In this document: positions 19,175-29,510 of the stretch, in pieces | Numbering within the stretch: position 1 is the first letter of the stretch | How the letters are laid out: every line of letters begins with the position of its first letter | Source: an uncultured Robiginitomaculum sp. | GTDB lineage: Bacteria > Pseudomonadota > Alphaproteobacteria > Caulobacterales > Maricaulaceae | Direction of reading: 5' to 3' | DNA: 64,000 nucleotides | Assembly (NCBI GenBank): GCA_938015875.1 | Contig: CALLXE010000017.1 | Coordinates: 1-64,000, forward strand | Program-made: the position numbers and the translations under genes | Notes under the pieces: generated by a model | What the model was told of the DNA's origin: nothing | The model's input: only the letters and a program-made list of their open reading frames with translations | The model's database searches: none

Positions 19175-19980
19175 GCGCCCAAGCGACACAGCCAAATTGC
19201 CTCGCATTTATGGGTGCCATTGGCGGCGCCGGCGTAACAGGCGCCGTCATTGAAACGGGGTTTAGCATTTTAAAGGCAAAGCGCCCGGGCCATGCGGCTG
19301 CGCCGCGCGTTTGTCTGATGGATTTGGATTTTGAAAACGGCGCTTTGGCCGGCTATTTGGATGTTTTACCCGGCGTGGATACCGGCGTTTTGGCCGGCGA
19401 TCCCGCGCGCATTGACGGCGCGCTCGCCTCTGCCTTTGTCAGCAAGCATCCGAGCGGTCTTCGCGTCTTGTCTGCCCCCGGCCTTTTGGGCGGAAATAAC
19501 AGCGTCAACGCAGATTGCGTCTTGGCTTTAATGGACGCAGCAGCAAGTCTGTATGATGTCCTGATACTTGACGTGCCGCGCCTCTGGCAACCGTGGACCC
19601 AAGCTGCGCTTATGGCCTCTGATCGCAGCGTGTTGATCACAGAAATGAACATTCCTGCCCTGCATCATACCCGCGATCGCTTGGCTCAAATGGACGCAAT
19701 AATGCCCCAAAGCCCGCCGATTGAACTTGTTATAAACAAGCATGAGCGCCGCAGCTTTCGCGCCGCAATTACTGCCGACGATGCGCGGCAGGCCTTGGAG
19801 CGCGACATTACAGGCTTTGTTTGCATTGACGCCGCAACGCCGCGCAATGCCATGAATTGCGGTCAACCCGCCGGCAGTCTTCATCCGGACAGCCGCTATG
19901 TTAAAGATTGGGACGCGCTGTCCCGCAAACTCATGACCCCGGCCCGGACGCAATCTGCACCCGCGCAGGCGACAGGATAG
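19171..19980 (+). CDS. CpaE/TadZ-like atypical ParA-type ATPase
   Basis: MGAIGGAGVTGAVIETG (degenerate P-loop), CLMDLDFENGALAGYLD, YDVLILDVPRLWQPWTQAAL; located directly before cpaF. Confidence 0.82.
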   Translation: MSAQATQPNCLAFMGAIGGAGVTGAVIETGFSILKAKRPGHAAAPRVCLMDLDFENGALAGYLDVLPGVDTGVLAGDPARIDGALASAFVSKHPSGLRVLSAPGLLGGNNSVNADCVLALMDAAASLYDVLILDVPRLWQPWTQAALMASDRSVLITEMNIPALHHTRDRLAQMDAIMPQSPPIELVINKHERRSFRAAITADDARQALERDITGFVCIDAATPRNAMNCGQPAGSLHPDSRYVKDWDALSRKLMTPARTQSAPAQATG

Positions 19981-19989
19981 GCGGTAGAT

Positions 19990-21483
19990 ATGGGACGGTT
20001 TTCAGACGCCTTAAACGGAATTGCAGCGGGCCGGCCGGCGCAGGTACAGCCGGGCACGTCCAAAAATGACGGGCCGTTAATCGCGCCGGCGCTTGTCAAT
20101 ATCGCTGCGACCTCAGGACAAAGCCCTGCGCCCCAAGACAAGCGGGAAAACGGGCCGGCAGACGCGCGTATGGACGCGAAGATGAAAATTCACAGCCGGC
20201 TTATTGATGAAATCGATCTGTCCGCCCTCGACACCTTGACCGAGCCGCAACTGCGCGCGCGGGTACAGGACGTTGTCGCCGGCCTTGCGGCGGAAGAAAA
20301 ACTGGTCATGAACGCCGCTGAAATCCGCCAATTTGCGAGCGAGATATTTGACGAAATGACCGGTCTCGGCCCGCTGGAACCGCTGCTGAAAGATGACGCC
20401 ATTGCTGATATTTTGATCAATGGCCACGAGCAGGTTTATGTCGAGCGCGGCGGCGAGCTTGAAGTCACGCCGGTGCGGTTTCGCGATGAAGCCCATCTTT
20501 TGCGCATCATTAATCGCATTGTATCCCAAGTCGGCCGGCGCGTTGATGAGAGCATGCCATTATGTGACGCCCGCCTTCTCGACGGATCTCGGGTCAATGT
20601 TGCCATTGCGCCGATTGCCGTAGACGGGCCGCTGGTGTCTATTCGAAAGTTTTCCAAAAAGCCTTTCACGTTTGACAAATTGGTATCCTTTGGCGCCATG
20701 CCGCAGGAAATGGCGGATTTTCTTCACGCCGCCTGCAAGTCCCGCGTGACCATATTGATTTCCGGCGGGACCGGTTCCGGTAAGACAACGCTGCTGAACG
20801 CCCTGTCCCAAGCGATCAGCCACAAAGAACGGCTGATTACGATTGAGGATGCCGCAGAGCTTCAATTGCAACAACCCCATGTGGCGCGCATGGAAACCCG
20901 CCCGCCCAATGTCGAGGGCAAGGGCGAAATTCGCCAGCGCGAACTGGTGAAAAACGCCCTGCGTATGCGCCCCGACCGGGTCATATTGGGCGAGGTTCGG
21001 GGCGAAGAAGCGTTTGATATGCTGCAAGCGATGAACACAGGCCACGAAGGCTCTATGGCGACACTTCATGCCAATACGCCCCGCGACGCCATTACCCGCC
21101 TCGAGCAAATGGTGGCCATGGGTGATATGAAAATCACGCCGGAAGCCGTCGCCGGGCAAATCGCCTCCGCGATCGGGCTTATCGTTCAGGCGACTCGCAT
21201 GTCAGACGGACAGCGCAAGATTATTTCTGTGTCGGAAATCACCGGCATGGAAGGCGCGATCATCCAAATGCAGGAAATTTTTAATTACACAAAATTGGCG
21301 ACGGACGGTGACGGAAAAGTTATCGGAGAGCACCGCGCAACCGGTATTCGTCCGAAATGCCTGGATCATATTTTAACCCGCGGCATCCGCGTCCCGGCCG
21401 ATTTATTTCAGCCCCGCACACTGGGCCCGAAAGCCATCTTGCCACAATCCGAAGACGATCAAAACGGGACGCCGCATGACTGA
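19990..21483 (+). CDS. cpaF: CpaF/TadA secretion ATPase
   Basis: [22 protein letters not shown] Walker [41 protein letters not shown]. Confidence 0.97.
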   Translation: MGRFSDALNGIAAGRPAQVQPGTSKNDGPLIAPALVNIAATSGQSPAPQDKRENGPADARMDAKMKIHSRLIDEIDLSALDTLTEPQLRARVQDVVAGLAAEEKLVMNAAEIRQFASEIFDEMTGLGPLEPLLKDDAIADILINGHEQVYVERGGELEVTPVRFRDEAHLLRIINRIVSQVGRRVDESMPLCDARLLDGSRVNVAIAPIAVDGPLVSIRKFSKKPFTFDKLVSFGAMPQEMADFLHAACKSRVTILISGGTGSGKTTLLNALSQAISHKERLITIEDAAELQLQQPHVARMETRPPNVEGKGEIRQRELVKNALRMRPDRVILGEVRGEEAFDMLQAMNTGHEGSMATLHANTPRDAITRLEQMVAMGDMKITPEAVAGQIASAIGLIVQATRMSDGQRKIISVSEITGMEGAIIQMQEIFNYTKLATDGDGKVIGEHRATGIRPKCLDHILTRGIRVPADLFQPRTLGPKAILPQSEDDQNGTPHD

Positions 21484-22435
21484 TATTCCGGTTTTTGTCA
21501 TATATATTACGATCTTTGCCGCAGCCTTTTTAGGGATGCAGGCGATCATCGGCGCAGGTCAACAAACCGCCGTGCGCATGCGTTTGGCCAATGCACGCCT
21601 GCGTAAATTGTCCGGCAAAGAAAACGATATTGACGTTATTGCAAAACTTCGCAAAAGCCGCAGCCTAAACGCAGATGGCGACCTTGTTGTCATCGTCAAC
21701 CGTATTAATAAATTAGTGCTGCAATCCGGCGCGCCTTTGGGAAAATACGGTATTTACATCGCCATGCTGATTACGCCGATTGTGCTCGCGGGCGGGATTT
21801 TTATTGTAAAAGGTTATATCCTGCTGTCGGCGGCCGGATTTATCGCCGGTCTGATTTTGCCCTTACTCGTTTTAAAAAAGCTCGTCAGCCGGCGGCGTAA
21901 TAAAGTCGGAGAGCAGCTTCCGGAAGCGTTGGACGTTATCGTCCGCTCTTTATCGGCCGGTCATCCTGTACCCGTTGCCATGAATATGGTCGCCCGCGAA
22001 ATGGCAGATCCGATTGGCAGCGAATTTGGTTTGGCAACTGATGAGATCGCTTTTGGCACCGGTCTTGGCGAAGGCGTGCAGCGTATGGCCGACCGCATTG
22101 GTCAAGTTGATTTTGACCTGTTCGCCGCTACGGTTCGCCTTCAGGAACGCACAGGCGGCAATCTGGCAGAGCTGCTGCGCAGTAATTCCCACACTATTCG
22201 GGACCGTCAACGCATGCGCCTGAAAATTCAGGCAGCCTCATCAGAAGGCCGTATGTCCGCGTTGATTTTAAACATTGCGCCTGTCCTTTTATATATTGCC
22301 ATTCGCGTAACCGCCCCTGATTTCTACGGCGACGTCAAAGGTCACAAAGCCATGACTTACGGATTTTGGTTTGCCGGCATTTGGATGCTGCTTGGGAATT
22401 TGGTCATGCGCAAAATGATCAATTTTCGGATTTAA
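21476..22435 (+). CDS. tadB: TadB inner-membrane platform protein
   Basis: T2SF domain: QLPEALDVIVRSLSAGHPVPVAMNMVAREMADPIGSEFG...LQERTGGNLAELL. Confidence 0.93.
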   Translation: MTDIPVFVIYITIFAAAFLGMQAIIGAGQQTAVRMRLANARLRKLSGKENDIDVIAKLRKSRSLNADGDLVVIVNRINKLVLQSGAPLGKYGIYIAMLITPIVLAGGIFIVKGYILLSAAGFIAGLILPLLVLKKLVSRRRNKVGEQLPEALDVIVRSLSAGHPVPVAMNMVAREMADPIGSEFGLATDEIAFGTGLGEGVQRMADRIGQVDFDLFAATVRLQERTGGNLAELLRSNSHTIRDRQRMRLKIQAASSEGRMSALILNIAPVLLYIAIRVTAPDFYGDVKGHKAMTYGFWFAGIWMLLGNLVMRKMINFRI

Positions 22436-22443
22436 GGCGCGCT

Positions 22444-23364
22444 ATGACCCAATTTTCACTCTCCCCTGAAATGCAAATATCCGTTGCAATAATCTTTCTG
22501 GCTTTGTCCGCCGCACTGGTTGTGATCGCGATAAAAACAGCGCTGGATGAAGGCCGGCAGACTCAAAAGCGGTTGAGGCCGGCCGGCGCTGCCCCGCAAA
22601 CCGAACAGAATGCAGCGGCGTCTGCCTTTTCAAAATTTGCCGGACAAATCACCCTGCCGGACGCGCAGGAAATTTCCCGCATCCGGTATTTGCTATCCCA
22701 AGCCGGCTTCTTCTCTCCGAGCGCAGTGAGCATTTTTTATGCCGCTCGCGTACTCGCAATTATCGTTCCGCAGATAGTCTTAGTCTCGGCTTGGGGGTTA
22801 GTGCCGCATGATATGGACGCCAAGAATCTGCTGCTGGCATCGTCGGTTTTGGGTCTGGCGGGCATGATGGGGCCGCAAATATTGGTTACGCATCTGAAAA
22901 AGCACCGGACATATGCCTGCAAAGAAGGCTTCCCGGACATGATGGATTTGCTGGTCGCCTGTATTGAAGCCGGCTTGGGTTTGGACGCAGCCTTAGTGCG
23001 GGTCTCAGGCGAGCTTGCCCGCCGCTATCCGCCGCTTAAGACCGGTTTGGATTTGATGAATTTGGAGCTGCGCGCCGGCCGCGAGCGCCACGAAGCCCTT
23101 AAAAACTTTGCTGATCGCCTTGATCTGGAAGAGGCCAAAGCGCTCGCCGTTATGCTGAAACAATCCGAAGAAATGGGCAGTTCATTGGGCGATGCCCTGC
23201 GTACATTTTCAGAAGAAATGCGAAGCAAACGTATGCTTATGGCCGAAGAAAAGGCGCTCGCCCTGTCCGCAAAACTGACCGTCCCTCTGATCTTATTTAT
23301 CTTTCCGACGATTATGATCATGTTGCTCTTGCCGGCAGGAATACGCTTGGCAGAGGGGCTGTGA
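22444..23364 (+). CDS. tadC: TadC inner-membrane platform protein
   Basis: T2SF domain: GFPDMMDLLVACIEAGLGLDAALVRVSGEL...LKQSEEMGSSLGDALRTFSEEMRSKRM. Confidence 0.93.
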   Translation: MTQFSLSPEMQISVAIIFLALSAALVVIAIKTALDEGRQTQKRLRPAGAAPQTEQNAAASAFSKFAGQITLPDAQEISRIRYLLSQAGFFSPSAVSIFYAARVLAIIVPQIVLVSAWGLVPHDMDAKNLLLASSVLGLAGMMGPQILVTHLKKHRTYACKEGFPDMMDLLVACIEAGLGLDAALVRVSGELARRYPPLKTGLDLMNLELRAGRERHEALKNFADRLDLEEAKALAVMLKQSEEMGSSLGDALRTFSEEMRSKRMLMAEEKALALSAKLTVPLILFIFPTIMIMLLLPAGIRLAEGL

Positions 23365-24239
23365 TGCGCGCGGCTCTGTCGGTCATAATTTTAGGCGCAG
23401 GCCTTGCCTGCAACCCGCTTTGCGCCGCGCAGGACAGTGTTATCGTGCGCCCCGTCCTGACCCAAGGTTTGACAGAGGCTCAAATTGACGTGCTGATGAA
23501 GACCGGGAACTCTGCCATGACAGCGCGCAATTACGCGGCAGCTTATGACGCCTATTATCGGGTGTACATTGAGACCAAGTCTGAGCCGCCCGTCAATATC
23601 GATCTGAATATCAGTCTGGGAAATGCGTTGCTTGGCCTTGGCCATTATGCCCGCGCCCGTCCCTATTTTCAGTCCGCCCCGCGCAGCCCGCAAAGCTTTG
23701 CAGGGGAAATTCTTTGCCGCGCTGCGCTGAACGCTTCGGATGATATTGAGGTCGACTTAAACGCTGCGCTGGAGATTAATTTGACAGACACGCGGCTTTG
23801 GATCGCGCTGGGACAATTTTATGACGGGGCCGGACGCAGTCTTGAAGCGCAGTCAACTTATGTGCAGGCGTTAAAGGCCGGCGCAAACCACGCCGTGATC
23901 GTCAACAGCCTGGGTATGTCGCTCTTGAGCGCGGGACGGTTTGATGCCGCGCTGGAGAAATTTAAGCAGGCTAATGCCATCGCGCCGGATGCAGATTTAT
24001 TTGATAATAATCGGCGGCTGACCCTGGCTCTGATGGGGGATTATGACGGCGCGGTATCTGAGATTTCTGAAGCCCGCGCGGCCCATATTTATACGGACGC
24101 CGGCATCATTGCAGCCCGCGCCGGTCACAACAATACGGCCCGCGCGCTTTACAGTCGGGCGCTGACGGTCAGTCCGATCTGGTTTCCGAAAGCTCAGGAA
24201 AACTTGGATGCCTTGAGCACGGGCGCAAGGCCGTCTTAA
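23364..24239 (+). CDS. TadD-like TPR protein
   Basis: TPR-like repeats, signal peptide, last gene of the tad cluster, start overlaps tadC stop. Confidence 0.75.
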   Translation: MRAALSVIILGAGLACNPLCAAQDSVIVRPVLTQGLTEAQIDVLMKTGNSAMTARNYAAAYDAYYRVYIETKSEPPVNIDLNISLGNALLGLGHYARARPYFQSAPRSPQSFAGEILCRAALNASDDIEVDLNAALEINLTDTRLWIALGQFYDGAGRSLEAQSTYVQALKAGANHAVIVNSLGMSLLSAGRFDAALEKFKQANAIAPDADLFDNNRRLTLALMGDYDGAVSEISEARAAHIYTDAGIIAARAGHNNTARALYSRALTVSPIWFPKAQENLDALSTGARPS

Positions 24240-24838
24240 AACGGTAAATCAATTTTTCCGATCAGATCCGCTATGAAAAATGCCGAGGCCACGGATAATG
24301 AAAAGGCCAGCGCCATAACAACACCGTCGCGGGCCATAATGCCAAGACCAAACAGCCCGATCAAAAATCCGGGAATGACAACGCCAAACGGAACAGCGCC
24401 CAAGGGAAACATTGTCAGGGCCAGAACAATCGCAATTAAAGCGGCAAAAACAGTCGCAGGGCCTTTCGCCAGAAATTGTAACCGCGGGCGCAAAATACCG
24501 TCAATCGCGGACAGAACCGGACGAACAAATCGGCGGGCCTTATCCACGCGCTCTTTTTTGATTTTGACCCGGCGCAAAACTTCGGGCATCCACGGCGATT
24601 GTCTGGCCAGTAAAAGCTGGCCGGCAAAGGTGATGACAATAACCGCAAACGCAATCGGTACTCCGGGAATAGCGCCAAGCGGCGTCATCATAAAGAACCC
24701 GACCAAGGTCAGAATCGGCCCAAAAGCGCGATTACCGAAGGATTCAATAAGTGTTTTAAGATCCGTTTCGCCGTTTTCAACCGCGTCATCGACTTTCTTT
24801 AAAATACTTTGAAGCGGTTGTTTGCCGTCATCCGCCAA
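24236..24838 (-). CDS. exoD: ExoD family exopolysaccharide synthesis protein
   Basis: GNRAFGPILTLVGFFMMTPLGAIPGVP; FPLGAVPFGVVIPGFLIGLFGLGIMARDG. Confidence 0.9.
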   Translation of the reverse strand: MADDGKQPLQSILKKVDDAVENGETDLKTLIESFGNRAFGPILTLVGFFMMTPLGAIPGVPIAFAVIVITFAGQLLLARQSPWMPEVLRRVKIKKERVDKARRFVRPVLSAIDGILRPRLQFLAKGPATVFAALIAIVLALTMFPLGAVPFGVVIPGFLIGLFGLGIMARDGVVMALAFSLSVASAFFIADLIGKIDLPF

Positions 24839-25256
24839 GGGTCACCAACCCCATCCGGTACCGGATTAAGACGCGGCAGGCGCGAAGCGGCCCGGATTTT
24901 GGCGCCTGAAATCGCCATTTCTCAACGGCTTTTTCCGATGGCGTTGCGAACATTCCGCCGCCCGGAACCGCGCGCTGCACTGTCACATTTTGCGTATTGC
25001 CGTCAGCATCGACATCCAGTTGCACAATCGTCCAGCCTTGACGACCGCCTTTAAAGGCCCGTTTCGGATAGGCGGGCAGGTCGATATTTATGGCAGCCAA
25101 TTTTTCCCCGCCCAAGCAGTCTGTCTCCTGCGCGTACCCTTTGACCCACGGATCAACGGGATAATCAGAGCGCGGCATGAACGGGGCCGGCTCAGATGTT
25201 GCGCAAGCCGACAGAATAAGCCCCGCAGCAATCGCCAAACCGATAAGCCTGATCAT
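24828..25256 (-). CDS. Lipoprotein with TonB C-terminal-like domain
   Basis: Lipobox LSAC; PAYPKRAFKGGRQGWTIVQLDVDADGNTQNVTVQRAVPGGGMFATPSEKAVEKWRFQ. Confidence 0.8.
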   Translation of the reverse strand: MIRLIGLAIAAGLILSACATSEPAPFMPRSDYPVDPWVKGYAQETDCLGGEKLAAINIDLPAYPKRAFKGGRQGWTIVQLDVDADGNTQNVTVQRAVPGGGMFATPSEKAVEKWRFQAPKSGPLRACRVLIRYRMGLVTLGG

Positions 25257-25552
25257 TCGTCTTCTCCGAAGCGGTTATTGACCAAAGCCGTTAACGCTTC
25301 TACGGCCGCATTCGCTTCGACGCCGGTGGCGCAAATTGTAATATCTTCGCCGCAAGCACTGCCGAGCATTAAAAGCTCCATGATCGAATCCGCGACAACC
25401 GTTTCGGCGTGATCACTGTGGCTCGTCACCGTGATATGCGCATCATAGGCAACGACAGTTTTGACAAATTTATTAGACGCACGGGCGTGCAGGCCGCGCT
25501 TATTGGTCAGCTTAACTCTTGCAATTACCGCATCATTGACAGAGCCGCTCAT
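25253..25552 (-). CDS. ptsH: HPr phosphocarrier protein
   Basis: KRGLHARASNKFV active-site His; DSIMELLMLGSACGEDI retains the regulatory-site Ser. Confidence 0.93.
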   Translation of the reverse strand: MSGSVNDAVIARVKLTNKRGLHARASNKFVKTVVAYDAHITVTSHSDHAETVVADSIMELLMLGSACGEDITICATGVEANAAVEALTALVNNRFGEDE

Positions 25553-25555
25553 GAT

Positions 25556-25954
25556 CTATCCGGCCAAAATTTCCGACGCAATCGCGATATAGCGCTGCCC
25601 GGCATCTTTGGCTTTCAGGGCGGCATCTTTCAAATCTGATATTTGGCGGGCTTCAGAAAGTTTGATGAGCATTGGCAGATTCACCCCGGCGATGACTTCG
25701 ACTGCGCCGTCTTTCAGCATAGAGATAGCCAGATTGGACGGCGTGCCGCCAAACATGTCGGTCAGCAAAATAACGCCACTGCCGCTGTCGACGGATTGAA
25801 CGCCTGCGCGAATTTCATCGCGGCGCTTTTCCATGTCATCATCCGGCCCGATACAGACAGTTTCGACCTGGTTTTGGGGGCCAACCACATGTTCTGCGGC
25901 GCGGCGCAGCTCTGTGGCAAGCTGTCCGTGGGTGACAATTACAAGTCCGATCAC
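25556..25954 (-). CDS. PTS EIIA component (mannose family)
   Basis: MIGLVIVTHGQLATELRRAAEHVVG; GVILLTDMFGGTPSNLA. Confidence 0.93.
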   Translation of the reverse strand: MIGLVIVTHGQLATELRRAAEHVVGPQNQVETVCIGPDDDMEKRRDEIRAGVQSVDSGSGVILLTDMFGGTPSNLAISMLKDGAVEVIAGVNLPMLIKLSEARQISDLKDAALKAKDAGQRYIAIASEILAG

Positions 25955-26040
25955 TATGTGTGCCTCGCGTGAATTAAACCGTGATTAAATCAACATTCCA
26001 AAGCTTTGTGAACCGGGAAAATGCATCTTACAGTGAATAA

Positions 26041-27879
26041 TTAACTGTGACGCCAAAGTGGTATTTCAACGGTGAATTTTGCGCCCATAACCGTTTCACC
26101 GTCTGCAGCGAGGCGATTTTCCGCCCGTATTATGCCTTTATGAGCGCGAATAATTTGCCGGCAGATCGCAAGGCCCAATCCGGAGTGCGATCCGAAGGCC
26201 ATACCTTTGGGCCGCTCTGTATAAAACCGGTCAAAGATCGATTCCAGATTATCGGGCGGAATGCCGGGGCCGTCATCATCAACCGTTAAAACAGCTATAT
26301 CAGTATTGTCGCCCTGCCCGGTGGCTTGTCCTTGGCGCACGCGCACGCGAACTTCGCCGCCGCCAGGCGAAAACGTCAGGGCATTGTCGATGAGGTTTCG
26401 CACGACTTGGCCCATTTTTTCTCCGGACCCCCGCACAACCAGCGCGACTTGCGACGGTTCGTCAGATGTTACATAGCGCACAGCCGGCGCATCGTCTGCG
26501 CTCGTCTGGGTGTAAAAATCGGCCATATCCGTGAGCAGTTTTTCGAGGTCAACCGGCTCGCCTTCTGCCCGCGCCAATTCGGCATCCATACGTGAGGCGC
26601 GCGAAATATCCGTAATCAACCGGTCCATACGCCCGACATCGTTTTGAATAATGCTCAGTAATTTTTCGCGTTGCTCTTTCGTTTTGGCGTGTTGAAAGGT
26701 TTCCGTCGCGCTGCGCAGGGACGTCAGCGGGTTTTTAATCTCATGGGCGACGTCAGCGGCAAAATTGGCAATGTCATCAATACGGTCATAAAGCCCGGCC
26801 GTCATCGACCGAAGCGCCACAGATAAATCGCCGATCTCATCACGCCGGCCGGACAGATCGGGAATGGCGTTTCGATTTTCTGAGCTGCGCTGCACGACTT
26901 CTGCCGCTTTGGCCAAACGGCGGATCGGCAGGGCAATAAACAGCGTCAGAGCCAGCGATGTCAGCAAGGTCATAAAGAAAGCCAAAAGCGCAATCGGAGC
27001 CAGCGCCCGGCGTTCATTGGATAAAATCGCTTCTACGTCATTACTCTCCAAGGTCACGACGCCAAGAACGGCCTGCACCCGTTTCACCGGCAGACTGACA
27101 GCGACGATTAAGCTGTCATCTGCATTATACTGCTCTCCGATCACCGGGTCGCCCAGCAGGGCCCGGCGAACGTCTTGGTCAATATTGCGCCGCAGCCGGT
27201 CGCGGCGCTGCCTGAAACTCGGAATTGCCCGCACAGCAGATACAATGGCTGCCTCGGCCCGCTCCCCCAAACTTTGGGATGGGCGGGATGACGGCCGCGG
27301 CCTTTCAGGGCGCGGATAGCCGGCCTCGCCCGGCGGGACATAGCGCGGCGCAGGAGAGTTTGCGTCATCGACGCTGCCGGCTTCAGAGCTGCCCTGCGCC
27401 GGAGTTTCGGGGCCCGCCACAGGCGGGTCCAAGGGCTCGACATCAATAGCGCCGTCAGAAATCGCGCTGTCAACGATCAGGTTCGCGTCCAAGTCATACA
27501 AGCGAACGCGGGAGCCGGCCGGCAAACCGACCCGGCGCATTGTGCGCCGGGCGGCATCAATATCCAATGTCGGAATCAGGCCGTCTCCGGTCGCGTCACT
27601 GGCCAGAATGTTGGTAATCAGTTCGGCCTGAGAATACAGGTTTTGCAGCTTGGCATCGATCAGGCCGCGCCGCACTTCATTCAAGGTCAACGCACCGACA
27701 ACCAATATCAGCAGCCCCACCATATTGGAGATAAAAATGGCCCTGGCCAGGGACGAAAACGCAATAGAGCGGCTGCGCGAGCGCCGCTCCGGTCTGCGTT
27801 TTACCGCCTGTCCGGCGGAAGCCATATCAGGCTTCTTTGTATTTATATCCGACGCCATAGAGTGTTTCGATACCATCAA
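26041..27879 (-). CDS. chvG: ChvG-type sensor histidine kinase
   Basis: [24 protein letters not shown]-box, Pro-rich periplasmic segment, adjacent ChvI-like regulator. Start site uncertain. Confidence 0.87.
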   Translation of the reverse strand: MMVSKHSMASDINTKKPDMASAGQAVKRRPERRSRSRSIAFSSLARAIFISNMVGLLILVVGALTLNEVRRGLIDAKLQNLYSQAELITNILASDATGDGLIPTLDIDAARRTMRRVGLPAGSRVRLYDLDANLIVDSAISDGAIDVEPLDPPVAGPETPAQGSSEAGSVDDANSPAPRYVPPGEAGYPRPERPRPSSRPSQSLGERAEAAIVSAVRAIPSFRQRRDRLRRNIDQDVRRALLGDPVIGEQYNADDSLIVAVSLPVKRVQAVLGVVTLESNDVEAILSNERRALAPIALLAFFMTLLTSLALTLFIALPIRRLAKAAEVVQRSSENRNAIPDLSGRRDEIGDLSVALRSMTAGLYDRIDDIANFAADVAHEIKNPLTSLRSATETFQHAKTKEQREKLLSIIQNDVGRMDRLITDISRASRMDAELARAEGEPVDLEKLLTDMADFYTQTSADDAPAVRYVTSDEPSQVALVVRGSGEKMGQVVRNLIDNALTFSPGGGEVRVRVRQGQATGQGDNTDIAVLTVDDDGPGIPPDNLESIFDRFYTERPKGMAFGSHSGLGLAICRQIIRAHKGIIRAENRLAADGETVMGAKFTVEIPLWRHS

Positions 27880-28534
27880 ACGTCTTATCCGTCTTGCGGA
27901 ACTTTTTGCGCAAACGCTTTATGTGACTGTCAATCGTGCGGTCATCGACATAAACCTGATCATCATAGGCCGCGTCCATTAACTGGTCGCGCGATTTTAC
28001 ATAGCCGGGCCTCAGGGCCAAAGCCTGCAAAATCAAAAACTCCGTCACAGTCAGGCGGACCGGCTCGCCGTCCCAGCTACAGGCATGACGGTTCGGGTCG
28101 AGCACAAGTTTGGAACGGCGAATGACTTTATCATCCCCTTCCTGCGGGGCCGGCATTTCAACATTGGTCAGTCGCGCCCGGCGCAAAACGGCTTTGATAC
28201 GCTCACCCAACAGGCGCTGAGAAAACGGCTTGGTGATGTAATCATCCGCGCCCATGTTCAGGCCAATCGCCTCGTCAAATTCATCATCTTTTGACGTAAG
28301 AAAAATCACAGGCAAATTGCTGCTTTGGCGCAGCCGGCGTAAAAGCTCCAGCCCGTCCATTTGCGGCATCTTCACATCAAACACCGCAATATCCGGCGGG
28401 TTTTTAGTTAAGGCTTTCAGGGCGCTGACCCCTTCATGATAGGTGCGGACCTCATAGCCCTCCCCTTCCAGAAACATCGAAACCGATGTCAGTATGTTTT
28501 CGTCATCATCGACAAGTGCAATTGAAGTGGCCAT
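27827..28534 (-). CDS. chvI: ChvI-type OmpR-family response regulator
   Basis: [71 protein letters not shown]. Confidence 0.92.
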   Translation of the reverse strand: MATSIALVDDDENILTSVSMFLEGEGYEVRTYHEGVSALKALTKNPPDIAVFDVKMPQMDGLELLRRLRQSSNLPVIFLTSKDDEFDEAIGLNMGADDYITKPFSQRLLGERIKAVLRRARLTNVEMPAPQEGDDKVIRRSKLVLDPNRHACSWDGEPVRLTVTEFLILQALALRPGYVKSRDQLMDAAYDDQVYVDDRTIDSHIKRLRKKFRKTDKTFDGIETLYGVGYKYKEA

Positions 28535-28660
28535 TTTGAGCTCCCAACCCGGCGGTTATCATCAGGGTTATGTATGGAGACCACTTTAGGCAGCACTAAG
28601 ACCACCGCAAGACAAAACACGCCTTATTTCGTTCACTTATTGTTCTGAAAGAATAAAGCG

Positions 28661-29479
28661 TTAGCTGTTCAGGCCCAAAACATCGGTCATGTCAAATATA
28701 CCTTTGCCCTGTTTTGAGGCCCAGATTGCTGCTTGGAGCGCGCCGGCAGCAAAGACGCTGCGGTCAAAGGCCATATGGGACAGGGTGATCATTTCCAGAT
28801 CAGCCGCAAGGCGCACTTCATGGTCACCGATAACGCCGCCGCCGCGAAGGGCGGCAAAGCCAATATCGCCGGGCCGTCTGGCACCGGTGACGCCTTTACG
28901 CGCCTGAACCGCATTATCGTAGAAATCAACACCGCGGCCGGCGGCCACTGATTTGCCGAGCATCAATGCCGTGCCGGAGGGGGCGTCAACTTTTTGATTA
29001 TGATGCATTTCCAAAATTTCGGCGTCCCATCCTACATTCAGCGCTTTGGAGGCCCGTTCAACCAAGGCGGTCAAAACATTGACGCCGGGAGAGAAATTCC
29101 AAGACTGCACCAAACAGACCGACTCCCCTGCAACATCCAGCGCTCGGTCTTCGCTTTCGGAAAAGCCTGTGGTGCCGGAAACCATCGCCCGGCAGCGCAC
29201 GCTTTGCATCATCACAGCGGCGTCAATCGCGGCTTTGGGTGAGGAAAAATCGATCAGCACATCACAACGGTCCAAAGCGCCGCGTAAATCCGTCGAGACC
29301 TGCACGCCAAAATCATGCAGGCCGGCGAGCTCGCCCAGATCGCGCCCGACATTGGGGGATTTGGGCGCGGTGACTCCGGCCGTTAATTGGGTTTCAGGAT
29401 GGTTTAAGACCTGACGCACAAGCTCTTGCCCCATGCGTCCGTCAGCCCCAAGCAGGGCAATGCGAAGTGGATCTGTCAT
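28661..29479 (-). CDS. dapB: 4-hydroxy-tetrahydrodipicolinate reductase
   Basis: IALLGADGRMGQELVRQV; EMHHNQKVDAPSGTALMLGK; ARKGVTGARRPGDIGFAALRGG. Confidence 0.96.
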   Translation of the reverse strand: MTDPLRIALLGADGRMGQELVRQVLNHPETQLTAGVTAPKSPNVGRDLGELAGLHDFGVQVSTDLRGALDRCDVLIDFSSPKAAIDAAVMMQSVRCRAMVSGTTGFSESEDRALDVAGESVCLVQSWNFSPGVNVLTALVERASKALNVGWDAEILEMHHNQKVDAPSGTALMLGKSVAAGRGVDFYDNAVQARKGVTGARRPGDIGFAALRGGGVIGDHEVRLAADLEMITLSHMAFDRSVFAAGALQAAIWASKQGKGIFDMTDVLGLNS

Positions 29480-29510
29480 AAAACCCGTTTACGCGCTCCC
29501 GCCGGCCGGG

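Noticed and set aside
20560-21159. 199-aa minus ORF inside cpaF
   Set aside because: Overlaps the conserved ATPase core on the opposite strand; no independent support.
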